A DNA stretch of 64,000 nucleotides from Hyphomicrobiales bacterium. GTDB lineage: Bacteria; Pseudomonadota; Alphaproteobacteria; Rhizobiales; Xanthobacteraceae. The notes beneath the pieces are model-generated. The model did not search any database. It was not told where the DNA came from and saw nothing but the letters and a program-made list of their open reading frames with translations. The stretch is from positions 62,001 to 126,000 of the forward strand of contig WHTM01000001.1 in assembly GCA_009377755.1 (NCBI GenBank), written 5' to 3'. Positions 16,746 to 26,089 of this stretch are shown one piece after another. Every line of letters starts with the position of its first letter. Positions within the stretch are counted from its first letter, which is position 1. Made by a program: the position numbers and the translations under genes.

Positions 16746-16788
16746 TCGCCTTGCGTCTTTGCGCCGGGCAATTCGAAGGAAACGGGCA

Positions 16789-18510
16789 ATGACGCAGATA
16801 TCCCGCCGCCAATACGCCGATCTGTACGGCCCGACGCTTGGCGACAAGATTCGTCTGGGCGACACCGATCTCTACGTAGAGATCGAGAAAGACCTGCGCG
16901 CCGTCTACGGCGACGAGCTGCAATATGGCGGCGGCAAGACTCTGCGCGACGGCATGGGCTCCGACAGCTTGCTGACGCAGGAGGCGGGCTGCCTCGACCT
17001 CGTCATCACCAACGTAACGATCCTCGATCCCATACTTGGCGTGGTGAAAGCCGATGTTGGCCTGAGGAACGGAAAGATCGCCGGAATCGGCAAAGCCGGC
17101 AATCCGAGCACCATGGACGGCGTCTCGCCCGGCCTCGCGACAGGAGGGGCCACTGATGCAATATCAGGCGAGCATCTGATCCTGACTGCGGGCGGCATGG
17201 ACACCCACGTCCATTTCATTTCACCGCAACAGACGTATGCCGCGCTGAGCAACGGCATCACAACGATTTGGGGCGGCGGCATCGGTCCGGCCGACGGTAC
17301 CAACGGCGTGACCACGGTCAACGGCCCCTGGAACATGGAAATGATGCTGCGGGCGATCGAGGGCATTCCAATCAATGTCGGCTTTTGCGGCAAGGGCAAC
17401 TCGACTGGAATAGCACCGCTCGTCGAGCAGTTGAAGGCAGGCGCGGCCGGTTTCAAGATTCATGAGGATTACGGCACCACGCCGGCCGCCATCCGTTCCT
17501 GCCTATCGGTCGCCGATGAATACGACGTCTCGGTCGCCATTCACACCGACACGCTGAACGAGTCCGGCTATGTCGAGGATACGATAGCTGCCTTCGACGG
17601 GCGGACCATCCACACGTTCCACAGTGAAGGCGCCGGCGGCGGCCATGCGCCGGATCTCCTCAAAGTTGTCGGCCAGAGGAACGTGTTGCCGAGCTCGACT
17701 AATCCGACGCTGCCCGCCGGCGTCAATTCCGTCGCCGAGCTGTTCGACATGATCATGGTCTGCCACAACCTCAACCCGAAGATTCCCTCCGACGTGGCAT
17801 TCGCGGAGAGTCGGGTACGGGGCGAGACGATCGTCGCCGAAGGCGTTCTCCACGACATGGGGGCAATCTCGATCATCGGCAGCGACTCGCAGGCAATGGG
17901 CCGGATCGGCGAGAATTTTCTCCGCGCCTTCCAGACGGCCGACGCGATGAAGCAGGCACGCGGCAAGCTGCCGGAGGATGCCCCCGGCAACGACAATTCT
18001 CGGGTGCTGCGCTATCTCGCAAAAGTCACGATTAACCCGGCTATCGCGGCCGGGCTGTCGCACGTGATCGGTTCGATCGAACCCGGAAAGATTGCCGACC
18101 TGGTGTTGTGGTCACCGGCTTTTTTCGGTGCCAAGCCGAAAATGGTGATCAAGGGCGGCATGATCGTCTGGGCCAATATGGGCGATCCGAACGCCTCGCT
18201 GCCCACTCCCCAGCCGATGTACTATCGCCCGATGTATGGCGCGTTCGGGACGGCCTTGCCGAAGACCTGCATAAGCTTCGTCTCACGCGCCGCGTACGAT
18301 GGCGGCGTCAAGGAGAGATACGGGCTCAACCGGATTGTCACGCCGGTGAAGCGCACTCGGGTTCTCGGCAAGGAGCATATGGTGCGCAATTCCTACCTGC
18401 CGAAGATCAAGGTCAACCCGCAGACCTTTGCCGTCACCGTCGATGGCGTCCACGCGACGGTAAAGCCGCCAAAAACCATCGCACTCAATCAATTGTATTT
18501 CTTCAGCTGA
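16789..18510 (+). CDS. ureC: Urease alpha (catalytic) subunit
   Basis: The 573-residue product carries the complete dinuclear nickel site: His140 and His142 in GGMDTHVHF, the carbamylated lysine (Lys223) in GFKIHEDYG, His252 in [10 protein letters not shown], His278 in [15 protein letters not shown] and Asp366 in GSDSQAMGR. The mobile flap has the Cys-His pair (Cys325, His326) in VCHNLNP. The residue after the flap His is Asn, where classical ureases often have a second His. Length is normal. ATG 16789 is chosen because the protein then begins [20 protein letters not shown], as in the family. Confidence 0.97.
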   Translation: MTQISRRQYADLYGPTLGDKIRLGDTDLYVEIEKDLRAVYGDELQYGGGKTLRDGMGSDSLLTQEAGCLDLVITNVTILDPILGVVKADVGLRNGKIAGIGKAGNPSTMDGVSPGLATGGATDAISGEHLILTAGGMDTHVHFISPQQTYAALSNGITTIWGGGIGPADGTNGVTTVNGPWNMEMMLRAIEGIPINVGFCGKGNSTGIAPLVEQLKAGAAGFKIHEDYGTTPAAIRSCLSVADEYDVSVAIHTDTLNESGYVEDTIAAFDGRTIHTFHSEGAGGGHAPDLLKVVGQRNVLPSSTNPTLPAGVNSVAELFDMIMVCHNLNPKIPSDVAFAESRVRGETIVAEGVLHDMGAISIIGSDSQAMGRIGENFLRAFQTADAMKQARGKLPEDAPGNDNSRVLRYLAKVTINPAIAAGLSHVIGSIEPGKIADLVLWSPAFFGAKPKMVIKGGMIVWANMGDPNASLPTPQPMYYRPMYGAFGTALPKTCISFVSRAAYDGGVKERYGLNRIVTPVKRTRVLGKEHMVRNSYLPKIKVNPQTFAVTVDGVHATVKPPKTIALNQLYFFS

Positions 18511-18521
18511 CCGGGTGATGA

Positions 18522-19100
18522 ATGATCCTGATCGGGACTGTTCTCGGTAATTCGCAGGAGGCTATCTGGAAGGAGCGGCTGGACGCGTCCCGCATCGACT
18601 GGCTTGTCCTCGACCAATGGGAGGCGCAGAAGAACCGCTTCCGCAAGCACACTGCTGACGATGTAGAGATCGCGGTCGCGCTCGAGCGCAACACCCACCT
18701 CCATGACGGCGACATTCTGCTATGGGACGCGGAGACCCGCCGCGCGGTGGTTGTCAAGACCGAGCTGAAGGCGGTGATGGTGATCGACCTCAGTGCGGCC
18801 ATGTCACAGTCGCCGGAACTATCCCTCCGAACTTGCGTGGAGCTCGGTCACGCGCTCGGGAATCAACACTGGCCTGCTGTAGTAAAGAACAGCAAGGTCT
18901 TCGTGCCACTGACCCTCGACCAAAAAGTGATGGACTCGGTCATGCGGACTTACGCTTTTCCGGGAGTTTCCTTCGATTTTGTACCGGGAGCCGAAGTCAT
19001 TCCCTATCTCGCACCACACGAGGCGCGCCGGCTGTTCGGGGGTGCGGACTCGACGCCTAACTCCCATGACCATCACACGCACGCCCACAGCCACGGTTAG
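18522..19100 (+). CDS. ureE: Urease accessory protein UreE, nickel metallochaperone
   Basis: UreE binds nickel and hands it to the UreG-UreF-UreD complex on apo-urease. The 192-residue product has the UreE N-terminal beta domain, the C-terminal metal-binding domain around ELGHALGNQHWPAVV (with the conserved histidine), and a His-rich tail, SHDHHTHAHSHG, that can hold extra nickel. It starts 11 bases after ureC. The tail ends in a TAG, with ureF beginning one base later, which points to coupled translation. Confidence 0.92.
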   Translation: MILIGTVLGNSQEAIWKERLDASRIDWLVLDQWEAQKNRFRKHTADDVEIAVALERNTHLHDGDILLWDAETRRAVVVKTELKAVMVIDLSAAMSQSPELSLRTCVELGHALGNQHWPAVVKNSKVFVPLTLDQKVMDSVMRTYAFPGVSFDFVPGAEVIPYLAPHEARRLFGGADSTPNSHDHHTHAHSHG

Positions 19101-19101
19101 C

Positions 19102-19803
19102 ATGGCGGGGACTATGTGCGGCGTAACCGAGTTGCTCCGGGTTCTTCAGTTCGCTGACTCAGCCTTGCCGGTTGGTGCCTTTTCCTTTTCGAACGGGCTG
19201 GAATCGGCGGTTCAGAACGGCATCGTCCATGACCACGACTCGCTCAAGGAAATGGTCCTCACGGCGACGCGGCAGGCGGCCACGCTTGACGGCATTGCTC
19301 TGCTGGTGGCGCATCGGGCGGCGCTGAACGCGGATATGGATACGATCATCGCGGCCGATCAGGCGGCTTACCAGCGCAAACTCAGCGAGGAGATGCGAAC
19401 GATGACGGTTCGCATGGGACGTAAGCTCGGCGAGCTTGGCGAGCATGTCGTCCGGACGACGTTGCTGGCCGAGTGGGTCGGGGCGATCAAGAGCGGGGCA
19501 ACGCCCGGCACATTTCCAATTGGGCTCGCGCTCGTCACAAGCGGCCTTGGTATCGACGCGGGCGCCGCCTTCGCGGCCCAGCAATATGGAGTCGCATCGA
19601 TGATGCTCGGCGCGGCGCTCCGGCTGATGCGGATCTCCTTTCTTGAGACTCAATCGATCCTGATGGAGGTCAACGGGACTGCCGAAGATATGTATCAACG
19701 GGTTCGGACAGACGCGCTCGACGATATGAGAAGCTTTGCGCCTTTAGCCGACATTATGGCTGCCGTGCACGTGAAAGCGCACGTCCGTATGTTCATGAAC
19801 TGA
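19102..19803 (+). CDS. ureF: Urease accessory protein UreF
   Basis: UreF is an all-helical protein that binds UreD on the apo-urease and gates UreG activity. The 233-residue product shows the family start LLRVLQFADSALPVGAFSFS, the middle motif QYGVASMMLGAALRLMRIS and the end SFAPLADIMAAVHVKAHVRM. ATG 19102 lies one base behind the ureE stop. The open frame reaches upstream into ureE but without family likeness. ureG follows 12 bases later. Confidence 0.93.
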   Translation: MAGTMCGVTELLRVLQFADSALPVGAFSFSNGLESAVQNGIVHDHDSLKEMVLTATRQAATLDGIALLVAHRAALNADMDTIIAADQAAYQRKLSEEMRTMTVRMGRKLGELGEHVVRTTLLAEWVGAIKSGATPGTFPIGLALVTSGLGIDAGAAFAAQQYGVASMMLGAALRLMRISFLETQSILMEVNGTAEDMYQRVRTDALDDMRSFAPLADIMAAVHVKAHVRMFMN

Positions 19804-19815
19804 CGAGAGAGGATA

Positions 19816-20448
19816 ATGAAGAAGATCACACGCATCGGCGTCGGTGGGCCGGTCGGCTCCGGAAAGACCGCGATCGTCGAAGCGATCACGCCTCTTCTCA
19901 TCACAATGGGCATCAAGATCCTCGTCGTCACGAACGACGTGGTGACGACCGAGGACGCCAAACATGTGCAGCGCACGTTAAAGGGCATCCTCCTCGAGGA
20001 CCGTATCATCGGGGTTGAGACTGGCGGCTGCCCCCACACGGCGGTGCGCGAGGATCCGAGCATGAATCTGGCCGCCGTCGAAGAGATGGAGGCGCGCTTC
20101 CCCGACACCGATCTGGTGTTGATCGAGAGTGGCGGCGACAATCTGACCTTGACCTTCAGCCCGGCGCTAATCGACTACTTTATCTACGTTATCGATGTGG
20201 CCGCCGGCGACAAGATCCCGCGCAAGAACGGGCCTGGCATCACGCAGTCGGACATCCTGGTCATCAACAAGATCGATTTGGCACCGTATGTTGGCGCCAG
20301 CCTGAAGGTGATGGATCAGGACTCGCGGCTGATGCGCGGCAAAAAGCCGTTCATCTTCACCAACTGCAAGACCGGCGAGGGCATTCCAGAGCTGGTTCAT
20401 CTGATCCGGGAGAATGTGCTGTTCGACCTGGTAGTGCCGGCAGGATAG
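19816..20448 (+). CDS. ureG: Urease accessory GTPase UreG
   Basis: UreG is the SIMIBI-class GTPase that drives nickel insertion. The 210-residue product has the P-loop GGPVGSGKT (residues 10-18), the Cys-Pro-His nickel site in [13 protein letters not shown], the switch motif [13 protein letters not shown] and the guanine-specificity motif [10 protein letters not shown]. It is full length. GAGAGGA precedes the ATG. ureD starts two bases after the stop. Confidence 0.95.
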   Translation: MKKITRIGVGGPVGSGKTAIVEAITPLLITMGIKILVVTNDVVTTEDAKHVQRTLKGILLEDRIIGVETGGCPHTAVREDPSMNLAAVEEMEARFPDTDLVLIESGGDNLTLTFSPALIDYFIYVIDVAAGDKIPRKNGPGITQSDILVINKIDLAPYVGASLKVMDQDSRLMRGKKPFIFTNCKTGEGIPELVHLIRENVLFDLVVPAG

Positions 20449-20450
20449 GT

Positions 20451-21365
20451 GTGGTGTCGTTTCTCCTTGCCCCCGAACTGCTGCGCTACCGCGATGAGCC
20501 AAAGCAACTGCCGAGCGGTGGGCTGGGCAAGGATGCGTTCCTGAGACTGGGCTTCAAGCGCCGAGGACACCGGACGGCGCTGATTGAGCTCAAGCGCCGC
20601 GCCCCTCTGCTCGCGCAACAAGCGCTTTACTGGGACGATGAGATGCCGATGCTGCCCTGCGTCTCCATCATCAGCAACTCTGGCGGCATTCTCCAAGGCG
20701 ACCGCTACACCATCGAGATCGATCTGGCGGATGGAACAGAAGCCCACATAACAACCCAGGCGGCCACCAAGATCCACGAGATGGACGCCAATTTTGCCAC
20801 TCAGACGCAGGACATCGCGCTCGCGACCGGTTCTTACCTCGAGTATCTGCCGCATCCCGTCATTCCCCATAGGCACGCTCGCTTCGCCAGTCGCACGCGC
20901 ATCGTGATCGAACAAAGCGCGACGCTCCTGTATTCCGAAATCCTCATGCCGGGCCGCAAATACTATGGGGATGGGGAGGTCTTCGCCTACGACCTCTTTT
21001 CTTCGTCGATCCGCGCCGAACGGCCCGACGGCAAGGCGTTGTTCGCCGAGAGGTTCATTGTCGAGCCACAGATTTCGGACGTCGGCAATGTCGCTGTCAT
21101 GGGCAGATTCGATGTCTTTGCCAATGTACTGCTCCTGACGCCGAAAACCCATACCGACCGTATCTTTGAGCAAGTCGCGCCTGTCATCGACGTGGAGCGC
21201 GGGTGGGCGGCGGGGCTCGGCCGGCTGCCCGGCGAGGCCGGACTCATTTACAAGGTGCTCGGCATGGAGTCGCAACTGGTGCGCGCCAAAGTTCGCGAAT
21301 TTTGGTCGCTCGTGCGGACTGAAGTGAAGGGTGCCCGCGTCCCCGGAGAGTTCCTTTGGGGCTAG
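20451..21365 (+). CDS. ureD: Urease accessory protein UreD (UreH)
   Basis: UreD is the scaffold that binds apo-urease first and receives UreF and UreG. The 304-residue product has the hallmarks LGFKRRGHRTALIELKRRAP, ISNSGGILQGDRYTIEIDL, then HITTQAATKIHEM and YLEYLPHPVIPHRHARF. The start is GTG 20451, two bases behind ureG, with no strong ribosome site of its own, so it is probably coupled to ureG. Placing ureD after ureG, rather than first in the operon, matches the ure2-type operons known from Brucella. Confidence 0.93.
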   Translation: MVSFLLAPELLRYRDEPKQLPSGGLGKDAFLRLGFKRRGHRTALIELKRRAPLLAQQALYWDDEMPMLPCVSIISNSGGILQGDRYTIEIDLADGTEAHITTQAATKIHEMDANFATQTQDIALATGSYLEYLPHPVIPHRHARFASRTRIVIEQSATLLYSEILMPGRKYYGDGEVFAYDLFSSSIRAERPDGKALFAERFIVEPQISDVGNVAVMGRFDVFANVLLLTPKTHTDRIFEQVAPVIDVERGWAAGLGRLPGEAGLIYKVLGMESQLVRAKVREFWSLVRTEVKGARVPGEFLWG

Positions 21366-21374
21366 GAGGACGAT

Positions 21375-22394
21375 ATGGCCAGGCTTCTAGAATCGTGGAA
21401 CGACATGGTCGGGCGGAGCCGGGTGCTGCGACTGCTCGATATCCATCTGCGGGGCGCCGGGCAGGTAATGCTGCAGAACAATCCGCTGACTGGTCTGCTG
21501 TTCATCCTTGGCATCGTCTGGGGAGCTGTGGCCGCCGGCAACCTCGCCGTCACTGTTGGCGCCATTGTCGGGCTCGTGGTCGCAACCGCGACGGCAATTC
21601 TGCTTCACTCCGACGAGGTGTCGCTTGGTCAGGGCCTGTTTGGATTCAACGGCATCCTTGTTGGCGTGGCGGTGCCGACATTTCTCGTGATGGGCCCGGC
21701 GACATGGTTTCTGCTCGTCGTCGGTGCGGCGGTTTCCACGGTGGCCATGCTCGCCATCAGCCACGTGACGAAGACGTGGGGTGTGCCGGCCCTGACGTTC
21801 CCGTTCGTACTGACGACCTGGTTTCTGGTGCTTGCCGCCTATTCGTTCGGTCATCTGCCGATTCGCGGCATGGGACCGCCCGCGCTACCGGCGCCGGTCG
21901 GAGCAGCGGCCGCAGGTCTTGAACTCTCCGCCGGTTTTCTCCTCAACGCCTGGATCAAGGGTGTCTCCCAGGTCTTTCTGATCAACAATCTCATCACAGG
22001 CGCCATTTTCATTGTGGCGCTGCTGGTGAGCTCGGTCTGGGCTGCCGCGTTCGCTGTCGCCGGCTCGATCGTGAGCGTTGTCGTCGCACTGCTCCTGGGC
22101 GCCAGCGCGGCCGAAATCGACGCCGGGCTTTACAGCTTCAGTCCTGTTCTGACCTCGATCGCGCTCGGATGCGTCTTCTTCAAGCCGTCCTGGCGCGTGG
22201 CGCTATTCGCGCTGCTCGGCACTGTTTTCACGGTGATCGCGCAAGGTGCGCTCGATGCGGCGGTTGCCCCGGCCGGCGTTCCGACCTTCACGGCGGCATT
22301 CGTCTTTGTCACCTGGCTGTTCCTATTGCCGAAAGTGAATCTCGAGCCGCATCGCCACGAGCCGCTCAAGGACGGCATTCTCACCGAGAAGTAA
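21375..22394 (+). CDS. Urea transporter (UT family)
   Basis: The 339-residue integral membrane protein shows the two-fold repeat of urea channels: LRGAGQVMLQNNPLTGLLFI in the first half and WIKGVSQVFLINNLITGAIF in the second, each followed by a pore helix (FGFNGILVGVA and YSFSPVLTSIALG). It lets urea cross the inner membrane down its gradient to the urease. It starts nine bases after ureD and ends the operon. In Brucella the homologous last gene of ure2 is called ureT. It is listed without a symbol because naming varies. Confidence 0.92.
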   Translation: MARLLESWNDMVGRSRVLRLLDIHLRGAGQVMLQNNPLTGLLFILGIVWGAVAAGNLAVTVGAIVGLVVATATAILLHSDEVSLGQGLFGFNGILVGVAVPTFLVMGPATWFLLVVGAAVSTVAMLAISHVTKTWGVPALTFPFVLTTWFLVLAAYSFGHLPIRGMGPPALPAPVGAAAAGLELSAGFLLNAWIKGVSQVFLINNLITGAIFIVALLVSSVWAAAFAVAGSIVSVVVALLLGASAAEIDAGLYSFSPVLTSIALGCVFFKPSWRVALFALLGTVFTVIAQGALDAAVAPAGVPTFTAAFVFVTWLFLLPKVNLEPHRHEPLKDGILTEK

Positions 22395-22533
22395 TCACGA
22401 GAAAGCAGTGTTCGTTCGCTGTGCTTGGAAAAGGATATACCTCTGAGAACCGACTTGTTCGCTTACGAAATAGACCCTCATTTGCTCGTCCTACATCGGC
22501 GCGCGTCCGTTGTGGCTACGAATGTGCAGCCTC

Positions 22534-23475
22534 TCACTGTTGGTTGACTTCGATGACGGGGTGAAAGAGAGCGAGGTCGCGCGGCAGGCGTGCCTTAATC
22601 TCGGCGGGCGTGACAGGGCGGCTCGCGACGAGCGCTGCAACAAGCGCGTAGCGGCCAGGTGCGATTGGCCAGATGTGCAGGTCCGTGACCTCGCTCGTAC
22701 CGTCGGCTTCGATCGCCCGCTCAACAGCATGGCGGGTGCTGAGTGGAGCCTCGCGGTCAAGCAGCACGGCACTCGACTCTCGAGCAAGTCCGTACGACCA
22801 CCGGAGGACGACGGCTGCGCCAACGAAGGCGACGAGCGGGTCGAGCCAAACGGCGCCGGCCGTAGCGGCGGCAACAAGGGCGAGTATGGCCAGCACGGAG
22901 GTAAGTGAGTCGGCGATGACGTGAAAATAGGCCGCCCGAAGATTCAGATCATGCGAGTGACCATGATGATGGTTCCCGCCACTATGGGAATCGCCGTGAT
23001 GATTGTGCGGGTGCTCACGTCCACCGTACGCGAGTAGCCAGGCACTCGCAAGGTTGACGGCGAGTCCCATGACGGCGACGACGAGCGCCTCACCCGCACG
23101 GATGGGCTGGGGGGCTACGAGCCGTTCGACGGCCTCGACCACCATGCCAAGCGCCGCGAGTGCGAGCAAAACCGTGCTGCCAAAGGCGGCCAGCGCCTCG
23201 ACCTTGCCTGTGCCGAAGGAGAAGCTCACGTCGGCCGCGTGGCGGCGGGCGAAAGTGTGTGCGAGATAGGCCCCGCCGATTGCCGCTGCGTGGGTGCCCA
23301 TGTGAATACCATCGGCGAGCAATGCGACGGAACCCGACAGCCAGCCGGCACCGATCTCGATTACCATGGTGACGAGTGTGAGGCCGGTTACGAGGAACAT
23401 GCGCAGACTGGTCGAGGCAGCGCTTGTCGGAACAAGGAGATGACGGTCGGGACAGGGGATCGCATGGTGGCTCAT
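22534..23475 (-). CDS. dmeF: Cation diffusion facilitator, DmeF-like (Co2+/Ni2+ exporter)
   Basis: The 313-residue protein has six membrane helices, the metal-site motif LLADGIHMGTHAAAIGGAYL in TM2 (with the DmeF-type His where zinc exporters have Asp), the matching site HVIADSLTSVLAI in TM5, and a cytoplasmic loop very rich in histidine (HPHNHHGDSHSGGNHHHGHS). CDF proteins expel divalent cations by proton exchange, and the DmeF group favours cobalt and nickel. Standing opposite the end of the urease operon, it may guard against nickel overload. A good GGAGG lies before the ATG. The 129 bases to the next gene hold only a short coupled frame of doubtful reality. Confidence 0.88.
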   Translation of the reverse strand: MSHHAIPCPDRHLLVPTSAASTSLRMFLVTGLTLVTMVIEIGAGWLSGSVALLADGIHMGTHAAAIGGAYLAHTFARRHAADVSFSFGTGKVEALAAFGSTVLLALAALGMVVEAVERLVAPQPIRAGEALVVAVMGLAVNLASAWLLAYGGREHPHNHHGDSHSGGNHHHGHSHDLNLRAAYFHVIADSLTSVLAILALVAAATAGAVWLDPLVAFVGAAVVLRWSYGLARESSAVLLDREAPLSTRHAVERAIEADGTSEVTDLHIWPIAPGRYALVAALVASRPVTPAEIKARLPRDLALFHPVIEVNQQ

Positions 23476-23604
23476 CGCTTACCTCCCTCCGGCAGGTCGT
23501 GCGCAGCCGGTTCCTGCTGCGCGAATCTCTTGCGTAACGTCTTGATCGAACGGTTCAGTCGAGAGGAACTCGGCCGGGACATTCTCAGCTTTTGCCGGCA
23601 CCGC

Positions 23605-24813
23605 TCACCTCGACTTTTCCGGCTCTGCCAATTGATCTTGTGCATCGCTGAGGTTTGACGCCAGAATTTCCGATTCAAGCGAACGGCGAAAGTACCGGGC
23701 AAGCATCCGACTCGGCATATTGCGGAGCGCAAAATTCCGAAGATGAAAGCCGATTACGCTGTGCGGCACGAACCAGCGCGCAATGTTACGGCTCCGATTT
23801 TGCAGCCTGCCTATCGGACCACGCATTCTCGCTTCGTAGGCGATCAGCGCCTGACGAACGTTTTCATTCCTTCCTATCTCGTCGGCCAGAACGGCCGCTC
23901 CGGTCATCGCCATCCCGGCGCCCTGCCCGGAAATCAAGGTTATGCAATGAGCGGCGTCTCCCGTGAGCACCACGCGGCCACGCGACCAGACCGGCGCCTC
24001 GACCAGCATCATATCATCGATAAGTAGCGGCCGTTCCTCGCGGGAGCCTGCGGCGATGATGTTCCGCACATTCAAATGATCATCACGGAAGACGTCCGCC
24101 AGTTCATCAAACGCAGATGGCGGCCCCTGACGAGTCGGTGACGGGCGCGACCAGACGTGTAACGCTGCAAGACGCCCTTTGGACAGTTTGTAAAACTCGC
24201 TGATCCGACCGGGAGCGGCGTAAGAGAGAAAATCGGCATTTGGTGCAAGCGTGTCGGGAACATCATAGGCGGCAAACCGGTAGCCGAGCGGCTTCATGAC
24301 ATCCGAGTCCGCGGCAATCATCTCACGGCGAACTGTCGAGCTGACCCCGTCTGCGGCGATCACCAGGTCGGCTTCAATCGCGCTACCATCCGACAGCGTG
24401 ACACCAACCCTGTCGCCCCAGAGTTCGGTGCGAGCGACTTCCGTAGACAACCGGAGATCGCAATCCGCCCGTGTCATCTCGGCCAGCGCCTTCACCAGAT
24501 CGCCGCGCCGTAGGACGAGATACGAAAACTCCTTGAGGAACTCCCGGTGCCGCAGGCGTAACAGCTCGCGACCGTGCTTGTCGAAATAGATACTCTCGCT
24601 GCTGCGGTGACGGACTTGCTGGAGGCGTTCCATCAGCCCCATTCGACGCGCCACCTCGTATCCCGGGCCGGAAAGGCTCATCATGTAGCCGCCCGCCCGT
24701 AAGTTTGCAGCACGCTCGATAATGAGCGATTGCCAGCCGATCCTGTTCAGCCACCACGCAGCCGAAAGACCCGCGACGCCGGCTCCAACGATGACCGCCA
24801 ACGGCTGTCTCAT
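23605..24813 (-). CDS. FAD-dependent monooxygenase, PHBH-fold
   Basis: The 402-residue product begins with the dinucleotide-binding motif VIVGAGVAGLSAAWWLNR, has the mid-chain LVIAADGVSSTVRREM (DG motif binding FAD and NADPH) and the late RVVLTGDAAHCITLISGQG (GD motif). These three define the aromatic-hydroxylase class of flavoprotein monooxygenases. Its start overlaps the stop of the upstream permease by four bases (ATGA), so it is the last gene of the receptor-permease operon. It might modify an imported siderophore to release iron. That is inference from context, and the substrate is unknown. Confidence 0.85.
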   Translation of the reverse strand: MRQPLAVIVGAGVAGLSAAWWLNRIGWQSLIIERAANLRAGGYMMSLSGPGYEVARRMGLMERLQQVRHRSSESIYFDKHGRELLRLRHREFLKEFSYLVLRRGDLVKALAEMTRADCDLRLSTEVARTELWGDRVGVTLSDGSAIEADLVIAADGVSSTVRREMIAADSDVMKPLGYRFAAYDVPDTLAPNADFLSYAAPGRISEFYKLSKGRLAALHVWSRPSPTRQGPPSAFDELADVFRDDHLNVRNIIAAGSREERPLLIDDMMLVEAPVWSRGRVVLTGDAAHCITLISGQGAGMAMTGAAVLADEIGRNENVRQALIAYEARMRGPIGRLQNRSRNIARWFVPHSVIGFHLRNFALRNMPSRMLARYFRRSLESEILASNLSDAQDQLAEPEKSR

Positions 24814-26087
24814 GGACAGGCCCTCAGCGTTGCACGATCGCTCGCGCTGCGGATCAGCCGAGGCATAGCCAGACAGGCAGCCAATCCGAATGTGGCTGCG
24901 AGCCCAAAACACACAGGATATCCCAGGCGATGTGCAATGATGCCACTTGCGAGCCCCGCCAGTCCGGCAACGAAAGCGTCGGCGCATTGAAAAAGAGTAA
25001 AATCAACGCCGGCCTGCCGCGGCGAGGAGAAGCCCATGAGCAGCGAGTAGAGAGACACAAAGCCGAAAGCCATGACGACGGACTTGGCCACCGTGATTGC
25101 TCCGAGAAGCCACAAGGGCGCAGCCGTCGTCGCGCTGGCGGCAAAGAGCGCGAGAAGCGCCCCTGCTTGAATGACGACCCCCGCAATTACGCATTTCTGC
25201 GCTCCCCACAGACGCACCGCCACGCCACCCACCAACGTGCCCGCGATGCCAGAGACGACCGCCCCCGACCCTTTCAGAATGCCCAAATTGACGAGGTCGA
25301 ATCCGCGGTCGATCAGAAACGGTGCGTTCATGCTCTGAACAAGACGAACACCCAATTCGAAGGCCACCGCGATCAGAAGCCCATATCGGACTTCGCGCCG
25401 GGAAAGGGCGAAGCGCAGCGACGGCGTATGGCGCCCGGCATCCCGGTCGCCGGGTTGAGGCTCAGGCGTCGTCAGAAAAGGTATTGTGAAGAGAACGAGA
25501 AGACAGCACATGGCGAGGCCCGCTGCCATCCATCCGTACCAGCCGAGAATGATCAGGAACAGACCGCCGCCGAATACGATTCCAAGATAGCCGCCGCCGA
25601 CCTGCGCCGTGTTACCCCAACCGCGGTTCTCCTGAGTCAGTTGCTGAATGGCATAACCGTCGCACGCAATATCGGCCGTTGCGGCCGCGAACGCCAAAAC
25701 GCAGAGCAACACGAGCAGAACCCATGCGGACTGTGGGCCGGCGAAGACGATTGCCAGGAAGCAAACCGCACCCAGAGCTTGCGCAATCGCGACGACTTGC
25801 CTCGAACGACGCGGACCGCCGAAAGGAAGTCGATAACGCTCGATCGCTGGAGCCCAAAGGAATTTGAGCGCCCAAGGCACGATAACCAGCGAGAACAGCC
25901 CGATTAGTTCGAGCGAGGCGCCGCTCGCCCGCAATGCGGCGGGAATACCCTGGAACGTGAAGCCGCCGATCAGGCTCTGAACGAGATAGATCCCGGTGAT
26001 TGCCGTGAGGATACGGCGGAGCGGAAGATGGGCCTCCGCTAGCGCCACCGGCCGTGGCGGCCCCTGAACATCAGTCGAGAACAGCAT
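24810..26087 (-). CDS. MFS permease of the RhtX/FptX (AmpG-like) siderophore-import type
   Basis: A 425-residue, 12-helix transporter of the AmpG-related branch: an early segment SLIGGFTFQGIPAALRASG, then SLVIVPWALKFLWAPAIERY and AATADIACDGYAIQQL. RhtX and FptX, the best-known bacterial members beside AmpG, carry rhizobactin and pyochelin across the inner membrane as single proteins. The gene starts two bases after the TonB-dependent receptor and overlaps the monooxygenase. The context argues for siderophore uptake rather than muropeptide import (AmpG). The family call is firm and the substrate is not known. Confidence 0.8.
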   Translation of the reverse strand: MLFSTDVQGPPRPVALAEAHLPLRRILTAITGIYLVQSLIGGFTFQGIPAALRASGASLELIGLFSLVIVPWALKFLWAPAIERYRLPFGGPRRSRQVVAIAQALGAVCFLAIVFAGPQSAWVLLVLLCVLAFAAATADIACDGYAIQQLTQENRGWGNTAQVGGGYLGIVFGGGLFLIILGWYGWMAAGLAMCCLLVLFTIPFLTTPEPQPGDRDAGRHTPSLRFALSRREVRYGLLIAVAFELGVRLVQSMNAPFLIDRGFDLVNLGILKGSGAVVSGIAGTLVGGVAVRLWGAQKCVIAGVVIQAGALLALFAASATTAAPLWLLGAITVAKSVVMAFGFVSLYSLLMGFSSPRQAGVDFTLFQCADAFVAGLAGLASGIIAHRLGYPVCFGLAATFGLAACLAMPRLIRSASDRATLRACP

Positions 26088-26089
26088 TG

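Noticed and set aside
23476-23604. A short coupled frame ahead of dmeF as a possible DmeR-type regulator
   Set aside because: The 36 or so codons have no CsoR/RcnR likeness. The overlap with the dmeF start can be explained by the ribosome site alone.
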